Source of the DNA: Blastomussa wellsi
Lineage: Eukaryota > Cnidaria > Anthozoa > Scleractinia > Plerogyridae
NCBI GenBank assembly: GCA_947652115.1
Contig: OX393569.1
Span: 16,361,008 to 16,425,007 of the forward strand
DNA length: 64,000 bases
Direction: 5' to 3'
Within the stretch, counting starts at the first letter, position 1; every line of letters begins with the position of its first letter. Below the pieces are notes generated by a model. It was not told the DNA's origin, did no database searches, and worked only from the letters and a program-made list of their open reading frames with translations. Both the position numbers and the translations under genes were made by a program. Positions 10,961 to 21,465 of the stretch are shown here, piece by piece.

Positions 10961-11981
10961 TAGCCTGCGTGCATCCGTCTCCTATTTCCTAAAGCGGAAT
11001 AGTGACGTCTGCGAAACGGCTTCGCTAATCGTGTTCCAGAATCCTACTGTTCGAGATTAAATTTAGCATAAATTATAGCTTTAATTCAAGAATTTCGCTC
11101 AATCAAATAGAATCAATTTAGAGAGCTTAAGCAATAGAAATAAAACAGAAAAACAGTACTAGCAAAGACAGCTCATGATCTGCCAAGTGCCCGGAAAAAA
11201 TTCACAGGGTTAAAGACCTGTGGAATCAGCTAAATATTTGCTAAATTACTGAGTCGGACGGGACTGTTTGAGTTGAAGTTCCCCCTAATTATACAGAATA
11301 TAACAAGCATTCAAAAAAACACAAAGCGAAATAGCTCGAAAACGAGTTTAATCTGAGACAAATGTCAGGAACCGCAAGAGTTATATACGGCTGCCTGTCA
11401 ACTCCTTTAGTAACTTTTAACACACGATCACGAAAGCGATTCATCCAAAACTACTCGCTCTTCGAGGATTCCACTCTGTTTATTCCAAGTGTTTGGAACT
11501 CCTTATTCACTAGCAGCTCAGCCTTGAAAGATTTATAACCGCTTTCATGTAAGATTTCGTCTTCGATCTTTCATAATAATCCCGCGGGTCACTTCCGTAC
11601 GTAGCTTTCCAACGCGTCGATTGCTTGATACACAGGGATCTTGAGTATACAGCAAACTGTACAGTTTTCCTCTACCTTGAACCAGACTTCTGTAGTTGTG
11701 ATTCACAACAAGCGAAATGAACTGCACAAAATCACACGTGAGTTACGGTTAATGTTTTCCCCTTACATGTTAATGAAAACACAACGCATAATTATGTTGA
11801 GTATTTTACGATGACAGCCAGTCAGCGTTGAGTCTAACAATGCCTACTGTCAAGGCAACCAATGAGAGAGCGGTCCCCAGATTCTGGAGAAACAGCAGGA
11901 TACTGGAACACGATTAACGACGCCGTTTCGCAGACGTCACTTTTCCGCTTTAGGAAATAGGAGACGGCTGCACGCAGGCTA
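10961..11981. mobile_element. Non-autonomous DNA transposon, about 1 kb, long inverted ends
   Basis: The ends are inverted copies for about 85-90 bp: TAGCCTGCGTGCA, CCGTCTCCTATTTCCTAAAG, GTGACGTCTGCGAAACGGC and ATCGTGTTCCAG on the left, with the complement in the same order on the right. There is no coding capacity. No clear target-site duplication was found. It lies directly beside the MITE at 10367-10957. Confidence 0.8.
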
Positions 11982-12284
11982 GGTGATTAAAGTATCTGTG
12001 CGATACTTATGAAGACAAATCTCTGTAAGGTCAGGAGCTCATGGGCACCTGAGCATCTTCGAGACTTCCAAGTTTGCACGTGAAGATGAATACAACTACC
12101 ATGATTCCCTGTGCGTAAGTCTCATAGAGGGAATCGGCCATCATGTTGAAAACCGTCTCGTTTTCTAGTTTTGTTGAAAGATTGAACTGAACATTACACC
12201 GTCAAGTTACCCTTTACGGAGGGGGGAGGGAAGGGTTTCTTCGTCGTCTCACAAAGGGGTGTAAATTCGTAATTTTTGTCTCCC

Positions 12285-12642
12285 TTAAGCCTGGCTTTCT
12301 TTACTGACGGAGTTGCAGTCGTAAAAACGCTTTCTTCCTAGTGAAAATCGGAGTCATGAACATGAAGGAATCGGAGTACTAGAATCAGAACATTCCCATT
12401 TCCTTCCGATTCCGCTTGACTCCGTCGTTTAGGACCTAGTGAAAACTAGATTGTCGGAATCGCAAGCAGAAGAATAAACCAATCACAACAGTTTCAGGCA
12501 CTCCGAGTACTGCTTGCGACTCCAATCTAGTTTTCACTAGAACGAGTCATAAGCGGAATCTTAACTGGATCTGCTTACGACTCCGTTGATTTGGCTTTCT
12601 GCTTGCGACTCTTAAAACGACTACTTAAAACCAGGCTTTAGT
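12285..12642. mobile_element. MITE with TTAAGCCTGG ends
   Basis: TTAAGCCTGGCTTTC on the left is matched inverted by AAACCAGGCTTTAG on the right. Internal inverted copies of CTAGTGAAAACTAGATTG and CAATCTAGTTTTCACTAG lie around 12436-12456 and 12517-12541. The internal GTCGTAAGCAG/GCTTGCGACTCC motifs are hAT-MITE-like. That class assignment is inference. Confidence 0.6.
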
Positions 12643-12825
12643 GTGTTCAGAACATCACTGTCTTGTTAAAAAGTGCACATTAAGAAATAAAAATCACCGT
12701 CAACAAACTGATCAGGTACGTAAAATGGTCAATTTTAGTGGTCAAACATCACCAGCCATCACCAGTTCAACCTGACTCACCGTCCCGTCAATGTGGAAGT
12801 CCCACCTTGTGACTGAAGTCTTCGT

Positions 12826-12985
12826 CAATAGTTTCCGTAGCATGAAGCGATTAGGAATATTACTACCCCCCTAAACGATATCTGTCACGTTACCCTGGCA
12901 GTTTAACAGGAGCCATTTATACAGCTGGGTTGAGAGGCACTGTCAGTTTAGCGTCTTCTCCAAAAACACACCACATGCAACGATA
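12826..12985 (-). repeat. SINE body fragment
   Basis: The segment with TTTCCGTAGCATGAAGCGA, CCATTTATACAGCTGGGT and GAGAGGCACTGTCAG matches the body of the tRNA-headed SINE at 43545-43812. The tRNA-like head is missing or decayed here. Confidence 0.55.
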
Positions 12986-13233
12986 GCACTCAGTGCTCAA
13001 AGCTAAACACTATCTACAGTCAAAAGAATATTCTCTAGCTACAGTACAACATTGTACTAAACAATTACTGAGAGACTTGATACGAATTTAGCAAACTCAA
13101 ATTTATTTGCCATAAAAAACAGTCATGCAGCAGAAACAGTCTGAGCAAATAAACCTAACATACTGGTAATTACTGTTTATACGGGACAAGGCCTTTTAGC
13201 CATAAGCAGGTCTCTTATAAGGTGCTTTTACAA

Positions 13234-13444
13234 AGCCTTTTGCATCAAACGGTCATATGGTGCAAAATCTGCCATGCTGGAGGGCAAGCTTGTTATTAAT
13301 CCTGCACTGGGACAGCCAAACAAGGCAACTTTATCTAGTCAAGCTTGATATTTCTTTGTTTTTGATGTCCCAATGCGGCAATAATAAGCTTGCCTTTCAG
13401 CATGGCGGATTTTGCACCATGTGAACGTTTTTTTGCAAAAGGCC
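13234..13444. mobile_element. Palindromic MITE
   Basis: The two arms are near-complementary: GCCTTTTGCATCAAACGGTC, GGTGCAAAATCTGCCATGCT and GGCAAGCTTGTTATTA against TAATAAGCTTGCC, AGCATGGCGGATTTTGCACC and TTGCAAAAGGC. The spacer is about 80 bp. It lies in the 3' flank of gene A. Confidence 0.75.
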
Positions 13445-13950
13445 TATTAACACAGCTAGTGCTACCAGTATTAATGGAACATGAAAGTACTTAACAAGTG
13501 ATTTAATAACTTACAAGTTATTGCTTGAATTCTTATAGCAAAAAGTCAGGAAGTACAAATAACAGGCCCAGTAACTATATAATATTATTTCTCTCTTAGA
13601 CGTATAAACTGGAACATTCTATTACAAATATATTATTTGTAAAAATAGGGAAGAATCTTGCTTCAAGTTACTGTATGTATCACAACTCCACAAGTAATTT
13701 TGCAGAAATCCATGGAATTTTCTACAGCTTTGGAGTATACTTAGTGTTGTCCTTCTCTTTTTTGTGTTTCAGAACTAAGATGATAACAAGTGAGCCAACT
13801 TTCATCAGTAACATGCATTTTCTTTTTTACTGATATTTTAAGAACAAAACATGGTTCAGTAACTTAACATGGTAGGTGGCGCTCAACCTTTTGATATCCT
13901 TCTGTAAGGGCTGTGTTGTTAGTTTGCGTGAAGGTTCCATTTTGTAATTT

Positions 13951-16230
13951 TCATTCTGATCGGCTCTTTTTTGAATTTCCTTCCAGCTGATGTTGTGTGG
14001 CATGACAGTGAGCAACCTTTCGCTTAAGCTTCTTTTTTTCTTCACACAGCAGTTCATTATTCTGTCTCAGCTCTTCAAGGGACCTCTCCTTTGCTATGAT
14101 TTCCTTCTGCAACAAGGCCAGTTCGTCTTTCTTTTGGCTGAGAGCCATTTCTTCTTCACTCATTAGTTGCCCCAACTTTGGAAGCCTCTCCTCTACTCGG
14201 TCAAGTTTGTCCATATACTGTTTCAATACCATGCCTACAATGTTCTGCTTTACGGCAACATCCAGGGCAACGCCTTCAGTGATGACAAATTCTAGAAATG
14301 AGTTGTCAGCATCTGAGCAAGGTTTCACTTTGGTGCAGTTGGTAACACTGATATCTGTACAAGACTCTTCGATTTCAACCTTGCCTGGCATGAACAGGTG
14401 TTTTGGCTTGTTGTTAGCATCACAAGTCTGTCCAGTACACTGTGAACAATCGTCACTTGACAATGAAAATGCCTTGGTTATGCAGGGTACACCGACATCT
14501 GAATGTGTCACAGCACGAAAGTCTTCTTCAGGTCCTTGATTAAACAGTGGTACAGTCAACTTTAAAAATGGGCTCCCTGTGGCAATGTCGGCACTTTCAT
14601 CCAGATCACTGCAATGGCTTTCTTGAGCTATTGCTCGATCTTCTGCTGGTACTTCTCCTACAGTACTGTTCAAGGTTTCCTCCAACTGCGGCACATTGGG
14701 AGTTAAACCCTCTGCAATTAAATATTAAAAGCATCACTATAATACATAATTCACAAATAATTATTTGCTCAAACTTAGACATGTAATTAGATAAGTTCTT
14801 TAATTATGGAATATTATTGTGTTACAAGAAGAAAGCCAATCAGGTGTGAGAAAACCAAACTGCAAACAGCAACAGTAATTTGTTTGAGGTTTGTTTGCAC
14901 TTCTGAACCTTAAAATCAACATTCCTGAGGTGAAATGTAGTGTTGAAAAGTTCCTACCGCAGTCTACGCTGTTACATGGAAATACCTCAAAGCTAAGATT
15001 ACATTTACCAAAAACACACATTATAAATTCAAGTCTGCATCAACCAGCTCAGACTCAGAGGACTCAGAGGCCACCCACTCTTTTTGAAAGTTACAGAAAA
15101 TTTTATTACGCTTCATTTTGAAAAAGTGGGAGACGACAGGCATGAAAACTTTAGTCAAAATCGGTAAAGGCTACAGCAGTAGATCACTTTCTTTATTCTA
15201 GCATAACTTGTTCCCTTGTAAAATAATACTGCGTTGTTTATAGGACTAACAGAGATATTTAAGTCTATATATGCGGAGTTATCTCACCTTGGCGTGAAAG
15301 TCGTTGACGATTTTTATCTGCCTCCGGTGAAAGTGAAAATAGTTTCACAGCACTCCGTGGATCTGTCTCCCAGGCGAGAGAAACTACGGTTTCATTGTGT
15401 TTGTTCTTTTCGTCAGCCATTGATTTTCCAACGAACAACAAGTTTTGCACGAATTTCAGCACCTCAAAGCCGCGAGGACTGTCCCGGGCCAACATATGCA
15501 AAACAGAATCTCCAGTTTTTTCATCGGCAGTGTTGATGATCTCTATTACTTCATTTCTCGTGAATATGGCAGAATCTTCCAGCTCTAGCAACCTTTTAAT
15601 CATGCTCTTGAAGCAGGCTTGATGAAACGAAGCTTTCTTACGCCTGCCATCGCGCAATGGATTTAAAATATTTGCAGCCGCAACGTGAAAGATTGTGCGA
15701 CCATTGTTATCCCTCGCCGCCAAGATCTTGGGATGGTGATCTGTTAAGATGTGTAAGATGCGCTCAAATGCTTCCCCTCGGTATTTACTTCTGGCCAGTT
15801 TACCTCCAAGAATTGCGCCCACTTTGTTCAAGTGCATCTGTCCAAAATGCAGAGCTGTTTCGCCATGTTGGTTTACGGCACGCGGGTTGAAATTGTTCCG
15901 TAGTAGGCCTTGTACAATGCCAACCTTCCCAAAAGCACAAGCGAGGAAAAGCAGCGGACACTTCAGCTTTTCCAACGGATCGGGGATATCACTGTCTTGA
16001 TCCCAACCGGATAATTTGGCAGTTTCTATGCACTGCTTCAATGCAATCGGCAGATCTCCAGGCCGTTGGATTCTCGCACTCATATAGCGACGATCCATAA
16101 ACATAGCTGCTACCAAATCGTGATGAGAGAGATCGCAGTTACTTGGACAAAATGGCGTGTGACACTTCATTGTTAGTATCGGTGAAGCTTTTGAATCCAT
16201 TTGTAAATCACTGGAGCTCACAGAAGACAT
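13951..16230 (-). CDS. Gene A: ankyrin-like plus coiled-coil protein, 2 exons
   Basis: Minus strand, exons 16230-15288 and 14711-13951, 568 codons in frame (567 aa). The ATG at 16230 is the first in frame. The donor is CAAG|GTGAGA (phase 1) and the acceptor ATTGCAG|AGGG. Exon 1 carries CHTPFC-x3-C-x4-HHDLV near residues 23-40, 'SDIPDPLEKLKCPLLFLACA', and ankyrin-like units with 'GETALHF', 'GRTIFHVAAAN' and 'GDSVLHMLARD'. Exon 2 is acidic and ends in the conserved block 'NSFLEFVITEGVALD', 'KQYMDKLDRVE', a long heptad-rich coiled coil, LKRKVAHC and a basic KKSRSE tail. The cysteine/histidine spacing could bind a metal, but this is not shown. Its closest relative in the window is gene B, which lies head to head 5.2 kb away. 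The function is unknown; dimerisation through the coiled coil is a reasonable inference. Confidence 0.8.
14816..14905. repeat. Dispersed repeat inside the gene A intron
   Basis: TTGTGTTACAAGAAGAAAGC, CAATCAGGTGTGAGAAAACC and TGTTTGAGGTTTGTTTGC reappear inverted at about 28590-28690. It has no coding content. Confidence 0.55.
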
Positions 16231-16639
16231 GGTTTATACTACACAAACCCAACTAACTGGTCAATGCATTTGCGCATTTTGCGCACTCGACAAAAACTTC
16301 GTCGAGTCGACAGATTTCGCGCCTTGCTGTGGTGACGTCAGAAGTGGTTGAATACGCATGTGCGTTATTAATTTGTATTTATTTTTAAAATTATTAATTT
16401 ATTTATAAAAGCAAATGTCAAATATACTTCACTAATTATACGCAGAGTTCTAGCTCCAGTGCCATGCAAATAACTTACCAAGATATTAGAAATGGATTCT
16501 TAAAGCACGAGACTTGGTCAATTGTTCTTGGCGACGCTCAATATTTTCAGCATAAAATAAAGGTTAATGTTGGCAAGTAACAGTTTTATTAATCCTCATT
16601 TATCTCGGAAGTCTTCCTCCACTCTTCGCTCTTCGCTCG

Positions 16640-16960
16640 GGCGGGAACGCTTGCCACGCAGGCTACATGTGAGCAAATCACGAAGTCACGATAGCAAATT
16701 TTCGATTGCACGAATCACGAAAAATTCACTAAGGTCACGGAAAAAATCTGATCACGATGAAGTAAAATTCAGCTACGAACTCAACTTTTGAGATTCACGA
16801 TTTATTTCTTATCTATTCACGATTCACAGCAAAGGACTTTTGCATTTCACGCCTCACGGAATACACTTCAATCACGATTCACGGAACAGTTTTTTTATCA
16901 AATCACGATTCACAGAGCACACAAAAACCGGATCACAGCGTCACGAAAATACCCTCACCC
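16640..16960. repeat. Cluster of ATCACGATTCACG motifs
   Basis: ATCACGATTCACG and variants (TCACGA, GATTCACG) recur more than ten times in about 320 bp at irregular spacing. The pattern resembles the inside of a dispersed element built on this motif rather than a regular tandem array. Confidence 0.55.
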
Positions 16961-17589
16961 CCCTCCCCCTCTTCTCAGAGTTCTGCAAGTTGGTCGTTTG
17001 TCGTTATTGCGTGCCATGACAGTAATTTAAAAAAATATTCAATATTACCCCTTTTCATACGCGCTTACAAAAATATTCTATATGCTCAAGTGGGGTTTCG
17101 CTTTCGGTAAGGATCTTTGGTCTCGAAAGCGACTGCTACATGTACTGCTGCGAGAATTCGGCTGACAAGTGGTAAAGCGGTCGCATCTAGAGCTGGTCAT
17201 TGTAAGGGCTTTGTGAGAATTAGCGCTCGTAAGCGAATACACGCTAAAACGAAAAGTGGTCAAGAATTAATAAGGATGTTGAAAGACACGAATGGAAATG
17301 CCTATGAGAAGATAAAGAATAATTTCAAGAAGACAAATGAATCCAAGAGTTGAATTCCTAGTGACAAATGTACTGTTGAAGCTTCACTTATTCCCTTACG
17401 CAACCAGCCTGCTATATTATGTCTATTATAGTTATAGCTTTAAATATCGAGTACGCTGGAGTTGATATAATGTTGTTCAATTATTGGTTTGCCACTGACT
17501 CTTTTCGTTAAACGAAAAAAGTTAGTAATAACTGTAGTCCACCGCACGTCGACCACAAATTGTGAAACCCCGTTTGAATTGCCCCGGGG

Positions 17590-17960
17590 GGTGCTTGACC
17601 CATGTTTGGGTATAGGGGTGCCGTTGGAGGTCCGAAACCCTGACTCTGTTTAGAACCAAAATAATCTCAAATAAATACCCTGTTTAGGACCAAGGAAAAC
17701 GTTTCTTTTATCCTATAGCGCTCATATCTAGTCCTGAAAATGATCTAATGTTGACTAATGGCCGGCTAAATAAATACTGAGGAACGTTTCTGATTTCGGA
17801 TATGCTTAAAACTTGACGAAAGTCTTGAAGCCATACCCTGTACAGGCCGACTCCTTAATATCCATACCCTGTTTAGGACAGACTCGCTTGAATTATATAC
17901 TGTTCAGAACAGAGGGGTCAAAAACCATACCCTATCCAGCGGCACGACCCCATATGAAAT
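17590..17960. repeat. Inverted copy of the repeat at 6335-6700
   Basis: ACCCTGTTTAGGACCAAGG, GTCCTGAAAATGATCTAATG and CGTTTCTGATTTCGGATATG match the complement of the copy at 6335-6700 along about 350 bp. Several ACCCTGTTTAGGAC units are internal. Confidence 0.65.
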
Positions 17961-18729
17961 TGATGGGCTCCTGATTGTCACTCAAAGCCGGGACCACTGG
18001 GAACTGAATTACCAACTGTTCTCTGTGGCTTTGTCGCATTTTACTGAAGAGCTTTGTTGAGTATATTTAAGAAATTTAGTAGGCATGTTTGTATAAGCCC
18101 ATTGCCATTGATTCCGGGATTTGTTTTCGGTTTCAGACTTTCAAAATGCACCAAAAAAAGTCACAGTTTGACAGTCCCGTCCAAATAGAAAACCAAAGAT
18201 TTTTATAAGCCCTCCCTGAAAATATATCCCCCCGGTATATAAGGCCTGCCCGAAAATAAGCCCACCTGACATGCACTGTGCATGAACCGAAAATTATTCG
18301 ATTTTTGCTACGCCCTGTTGCGCAAGAGACCAAATCCAAGGGCCCCGGTGCATGCCCGTATGTTGTTTTTATCTATAAGCTGCTAATCGCTTACTCTGGT
18401 CCTAGAGGTTTTCTAAAGCGAAGAAAGCCGCAGCTCGTCGACTCGCGACTCTGATTTAGTGAGAAATATAACACAAGAAAACCTATGGAACTAGGGTACC
18501 AATCGATCCTCATCCTCCTTCTATTTGTCACATCATTCCTAAATTCCAACGAAGGTCCTAAAGGAGTAAAATGGGAACTACGATTGGCCTGTTTCACTGA
18601 GACTGGGATTTTTGGTCACACAGAATGCAAAAAAATTCAAAAGTGGGAATGCGATAGTTTTTAACCATGAGCAGTCAAGACATCACTTATTTCCAGAGGT
18701 TCAGTAAGTAAAGTAAAGCCTTTTATGCC

Positions 18730-18840
18730 AAACTGGCTCCCGAGCTGCCGGTTTCTATAACATTAAGGGACTAGGAGTATTTCTATCTGCTCCCCCTGCC
18801 CCCTCCCCCACTGGTTGGTATGCTAATCCTTGCTAGTCCA
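18730..18840 (-). repeat. SINE body fragment
   Basis: GGTTTCTATAACATTAAGGG, CTAGGAGTATTTCTA, CTCC, TGGTATGCTAATCC and AGTCCATCGCA match the body of the SINE at 43545-43812 in the same orientation. No tRNA-like head remains. Confidence 0.55.
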
Positions 18841-18984
18841 TCGCAAGTTAAATGAAACATGTAAAAGAGTCAGAAAATTGTAGCTCATGCCGGTTTTTCG
18901 CATGTTTAGCCAGAATGTTGTTTTCCCCTTCAATACCGTTCGTGTAAAGCCAAATGTCTACAGAGAATGCATACCAGTGTAGAA

Positions 18985-19050
18985 TAGCGGAGCTCCGGCG
19001 GCCCTTCGGGCCGCCAAGCGGAGCCCCATACTCATATGGTAAAGAAAACG
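18985..19050. repeat. GC-rich hairpin repeat
   Basis: AGCGGAGCTCCGGCGGCCC, TTCGGGCCGCCAAGCGGAG, CCCCATACTCATATGG. The same unit occurs at 29383-29440. The core GGCGGCCCttcGGGCCGCC forms a perfect short hairpin. It is GC-rich in an AT-rich background. Confidence 0.65.
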
Positions 19051-20069
19051 AAACCCATGAGTTGATTTTCTCATGGTTATCATGGCTAGCGGTATTGCTC
19101 GTGGGCGCGTACGCACGACGACGGAGTCGCGCAACATGGCGGCCATTAATAGCCATGCCTTGTCAACACCTTGTTATCAGCTAACATCTTTGTTATAGGG
19201 CATCCATGTTATGGTCAATTGACAGCTGTCCAATCGAGATATCCGCTGACCAGTATAACATGACCAGATCGCGGGCTCAGGTTAGAACTCGTCGAGGTAA
19301 CGAGTTTTCTTTGAAGTTGACCGCTGATCAGGCAGTGGTTTTCTTCATTGATCGCGGGCTCAGGTCCGATTTTTTCTTCTGCCAGCATTTTTTAACTTTT
19401 TAAGGTCATTCTTAGCGGAAATTCTGTAATTCGAGTTGACGTTTTTAATTATTATTTATTTCAGAGAAATTATTAAGAACCAAAAAAAATACGGAGCTCT
19501 GATTTTAGGCTTGGCTAAATCTACATATTACAAACAACATGGCAGGAGCAGCGTTCTCATGCAAGATTCACTCAACCTTTAGCGCCAGTGACAGTGACTC
19601 TGATAATGAGGTGGGCAAAGCTCTTGAAGCAACATTGATCAAGATCCGTCTGACCAGGTCTTGAAGAATAAGAACAACTACAAGTCGGATGACTCCAGGA
19701 TTTTTCTCAGGGGAGGTTCACCCCTAAGGAATGAAGTAATTTTCCAGGATTTTGCTCAGGATGGGGTGCACCACCAAGGAATGACATAACTCATGGACGA
19801 TGTAAGCAGAATACTAGTTATATTAGAAAGTCGCAGGTCATCTCAGTGGGGGGTCGGGGGGGGGGGTGAGGGGCGCGCACCCCCTGCACCCTATCCCTAA
19901 ATCCGCCACTGAAGCCTCTGGATGACAGACTACAAGCAGCAATGTGAAGTGGCAGGGACCATGGATAAAAATTAACAACTATTCACCTCAGTGATATCCT
20001 GAATAATCAAATTCAAGGAACGTACAGGTTGCAAACATTTTTTTCCTGTTCAAGAACAAACATCCTACT

Positions 20070-20109
20070 ATTCCGGCTATTCTGTTCCTGGGAGCAGAAT
20101 AGCCGGAAT
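20070..20109. repeat. Perfect 18-bp hairpin
   Basis: ATTCCGGCTATTCTG and CAGAATAGCCGGAAT with a short loop; a strong perfect inverted repeat. It probably marks the junction or end of a decayed element. Confidence 0.6.
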
Positions 20110-20408
20110 GGAAATCCAGGTATTCCGGAACTCGCATGCAATATTCCAATTCAAAGGCGACAGACCACAATCTCAATGTTGGCTCCTGTAATAAATATCG
20201 AATTGCCATAACCGTTTTATTATTCATATTCCGGATTGATCCCAAACGAACGCGCCCTAATAAGCAAAATTCATTCACTGGGATTTTTTCCGAATTCTGC
20301 TTGCGGGAGTGAGACTTGAACACTGAGAAGTGGGATTTGGAAGCGAAAAGGGGCTGTGAAATGGGATTGCGACCTTTCAATAGCCTGCGTAGCAGACGGA
20401 CAAAACCG

Positions 20409-21237
20409 CCGGTATAGAGTCCGTCTGCGCAACGGCTCCCAAAAGCTTGTTCCGTTTACAAGAATATGTGTATTCATTTCTGATTGGCTAGTATCATATT
20501 GCTTTCTTTCGAGCTTTTCGATTGGTCCAATTTTAATTTACTTCACGTGCTGTGGACGTGCAGTCGACTGTGCAGTCACGTAACGAGTTATTCCTTGTTT
20601 TTCCCGTGAAAAGAAAACGACGGAGGTCAGTGATGAATGTTTGAAATCGATCAACTTCTACTAGAACGAGAAAACACACTAAAGACATTTATTGGAGGCC
20701 ACAATGTATTCGTGAATTTGACAACAGGATACGGCAAATCTTTTACTTTCCAGTGTCTTTCCACCGGAAGCGCTCGTGGTTCGTCGTTGTGATATCGCGG
20801 TTGCGATCGCTTATGGAAGACTCCCAGCAGACATTTAAGTTCTTCTTCTAACTTTTCTATCTGCTCAAGAAGCCTTCTTCGTTTTTTGCAGTTCTGCAAC
20901 ACAGTTTTTGCGGATGTACTTGCTTATCGATCGGATCGATAACTCCAGACTATTCAATTCGGCAAGTATGTCGAATTGTTTCCACCCTTTCTCGAGCAAT
21001 ACTCTTTCGTGACTCTTAATTATCTATTGAACGACAGCATAAATTACAATATATGGACAAATTAGACACAGGCTTTTTGACCTTTACGACTTTTGTTTTT
21101 CAATCGCGTGACAATTACGCGATATAATACGAAACTAGCCAATCGGAAATGAATACACAGATCCTTGCAAACCTGCAGGCGGTCGGAACAAGCTTTTGGG
21201 AGCGGTTGCGCAGACGGACTATACCGAGGATTATGTG
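20409..21237. mobile_element. Non-autonomous transposon with about 110-bp inverted arms
   Basis: The left arm 20409-20512 (CCGGTATAGAGTCCGTCTGC, GCAACGGCTCCCAAAAGCTT, GTATTCATTTCTGATTGGCT) is matched inverted by 21119-21237. A TAGCCTGCGTAGCAGACGG motif lies just outside the left arm at about 20383. The interior contains a helicase-like coding remnant (20637-20792) and, on the other strand, an open frame (20651-20902) rich in Lys/Glu with no recognised domain. It ends about 230 bp upstream of the gene B start codon. Confidence 0.75.
20637..20792 (+). pseudogene. Helicase P-loop remnant inside a transposon
   Basis: A 51-codon frame starting with ATG and ending in TGA encodes a helical segment, then 'GGHNVFVNLTTGYGKSFTFQC'-like sequence. 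The NVFVNL-x-TGYGKS pattern matches helicase motif I (Walker A) as seen in RecQ-type DNA helicases, where PTGYGKS is usual; here Thr replaces Pro. The frame ends shortly after motif I, so only the first motif is present. It reads as the 5' stub of a helicase gene left after internal deletion of a larger element, or as a first exon. The family assignment is inference from this one motif. Confidence 0.55.
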
Positions 21238-21465
21238 ACACGTCCGGCTACCTTTCAAGGGCATATGTAATATAAATGTGAAAAGAGACAAATAACAAAA
21301 TAAAGGAACAATTATGAAACAGAACAATGTCCAACCCCTTTTGACGTCACACAAAGGCGCAAAATACTTCTGTTGAGTAGATCTGTCATCACTGTCATGA
21401 TCTGTGAACACAGTTTTTACCCCGCAAGGCCGCATATGTGTTGTGTGAACTCCAGAAATTCTTAA

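Larger units (their letters stand above)
16231..20383. other. Intergenic between genes A and B, repeat-rich
   Basis: The head-to-head intergenic space. No gene is supported. The open frame at 17117-17353 (basic, 78 aa) starts with TTG and is not recognisable. The space is filled by the repeats listed separately (16640-16960, 17590-17960, 18730-18840, 18985-19050, 20070-20109). Around 19840-19905 a G-rich stretch with GTGGCGGATTTAG-like complement looks like the end of another decayed element. Confidence 0.5.

Noticed and set aside
17117..17353. 78-aa basic plus-strand frame
   Set aside because: Starts with TTG, has no recognisable domain and lies in repeat-rich intergenic DNA.
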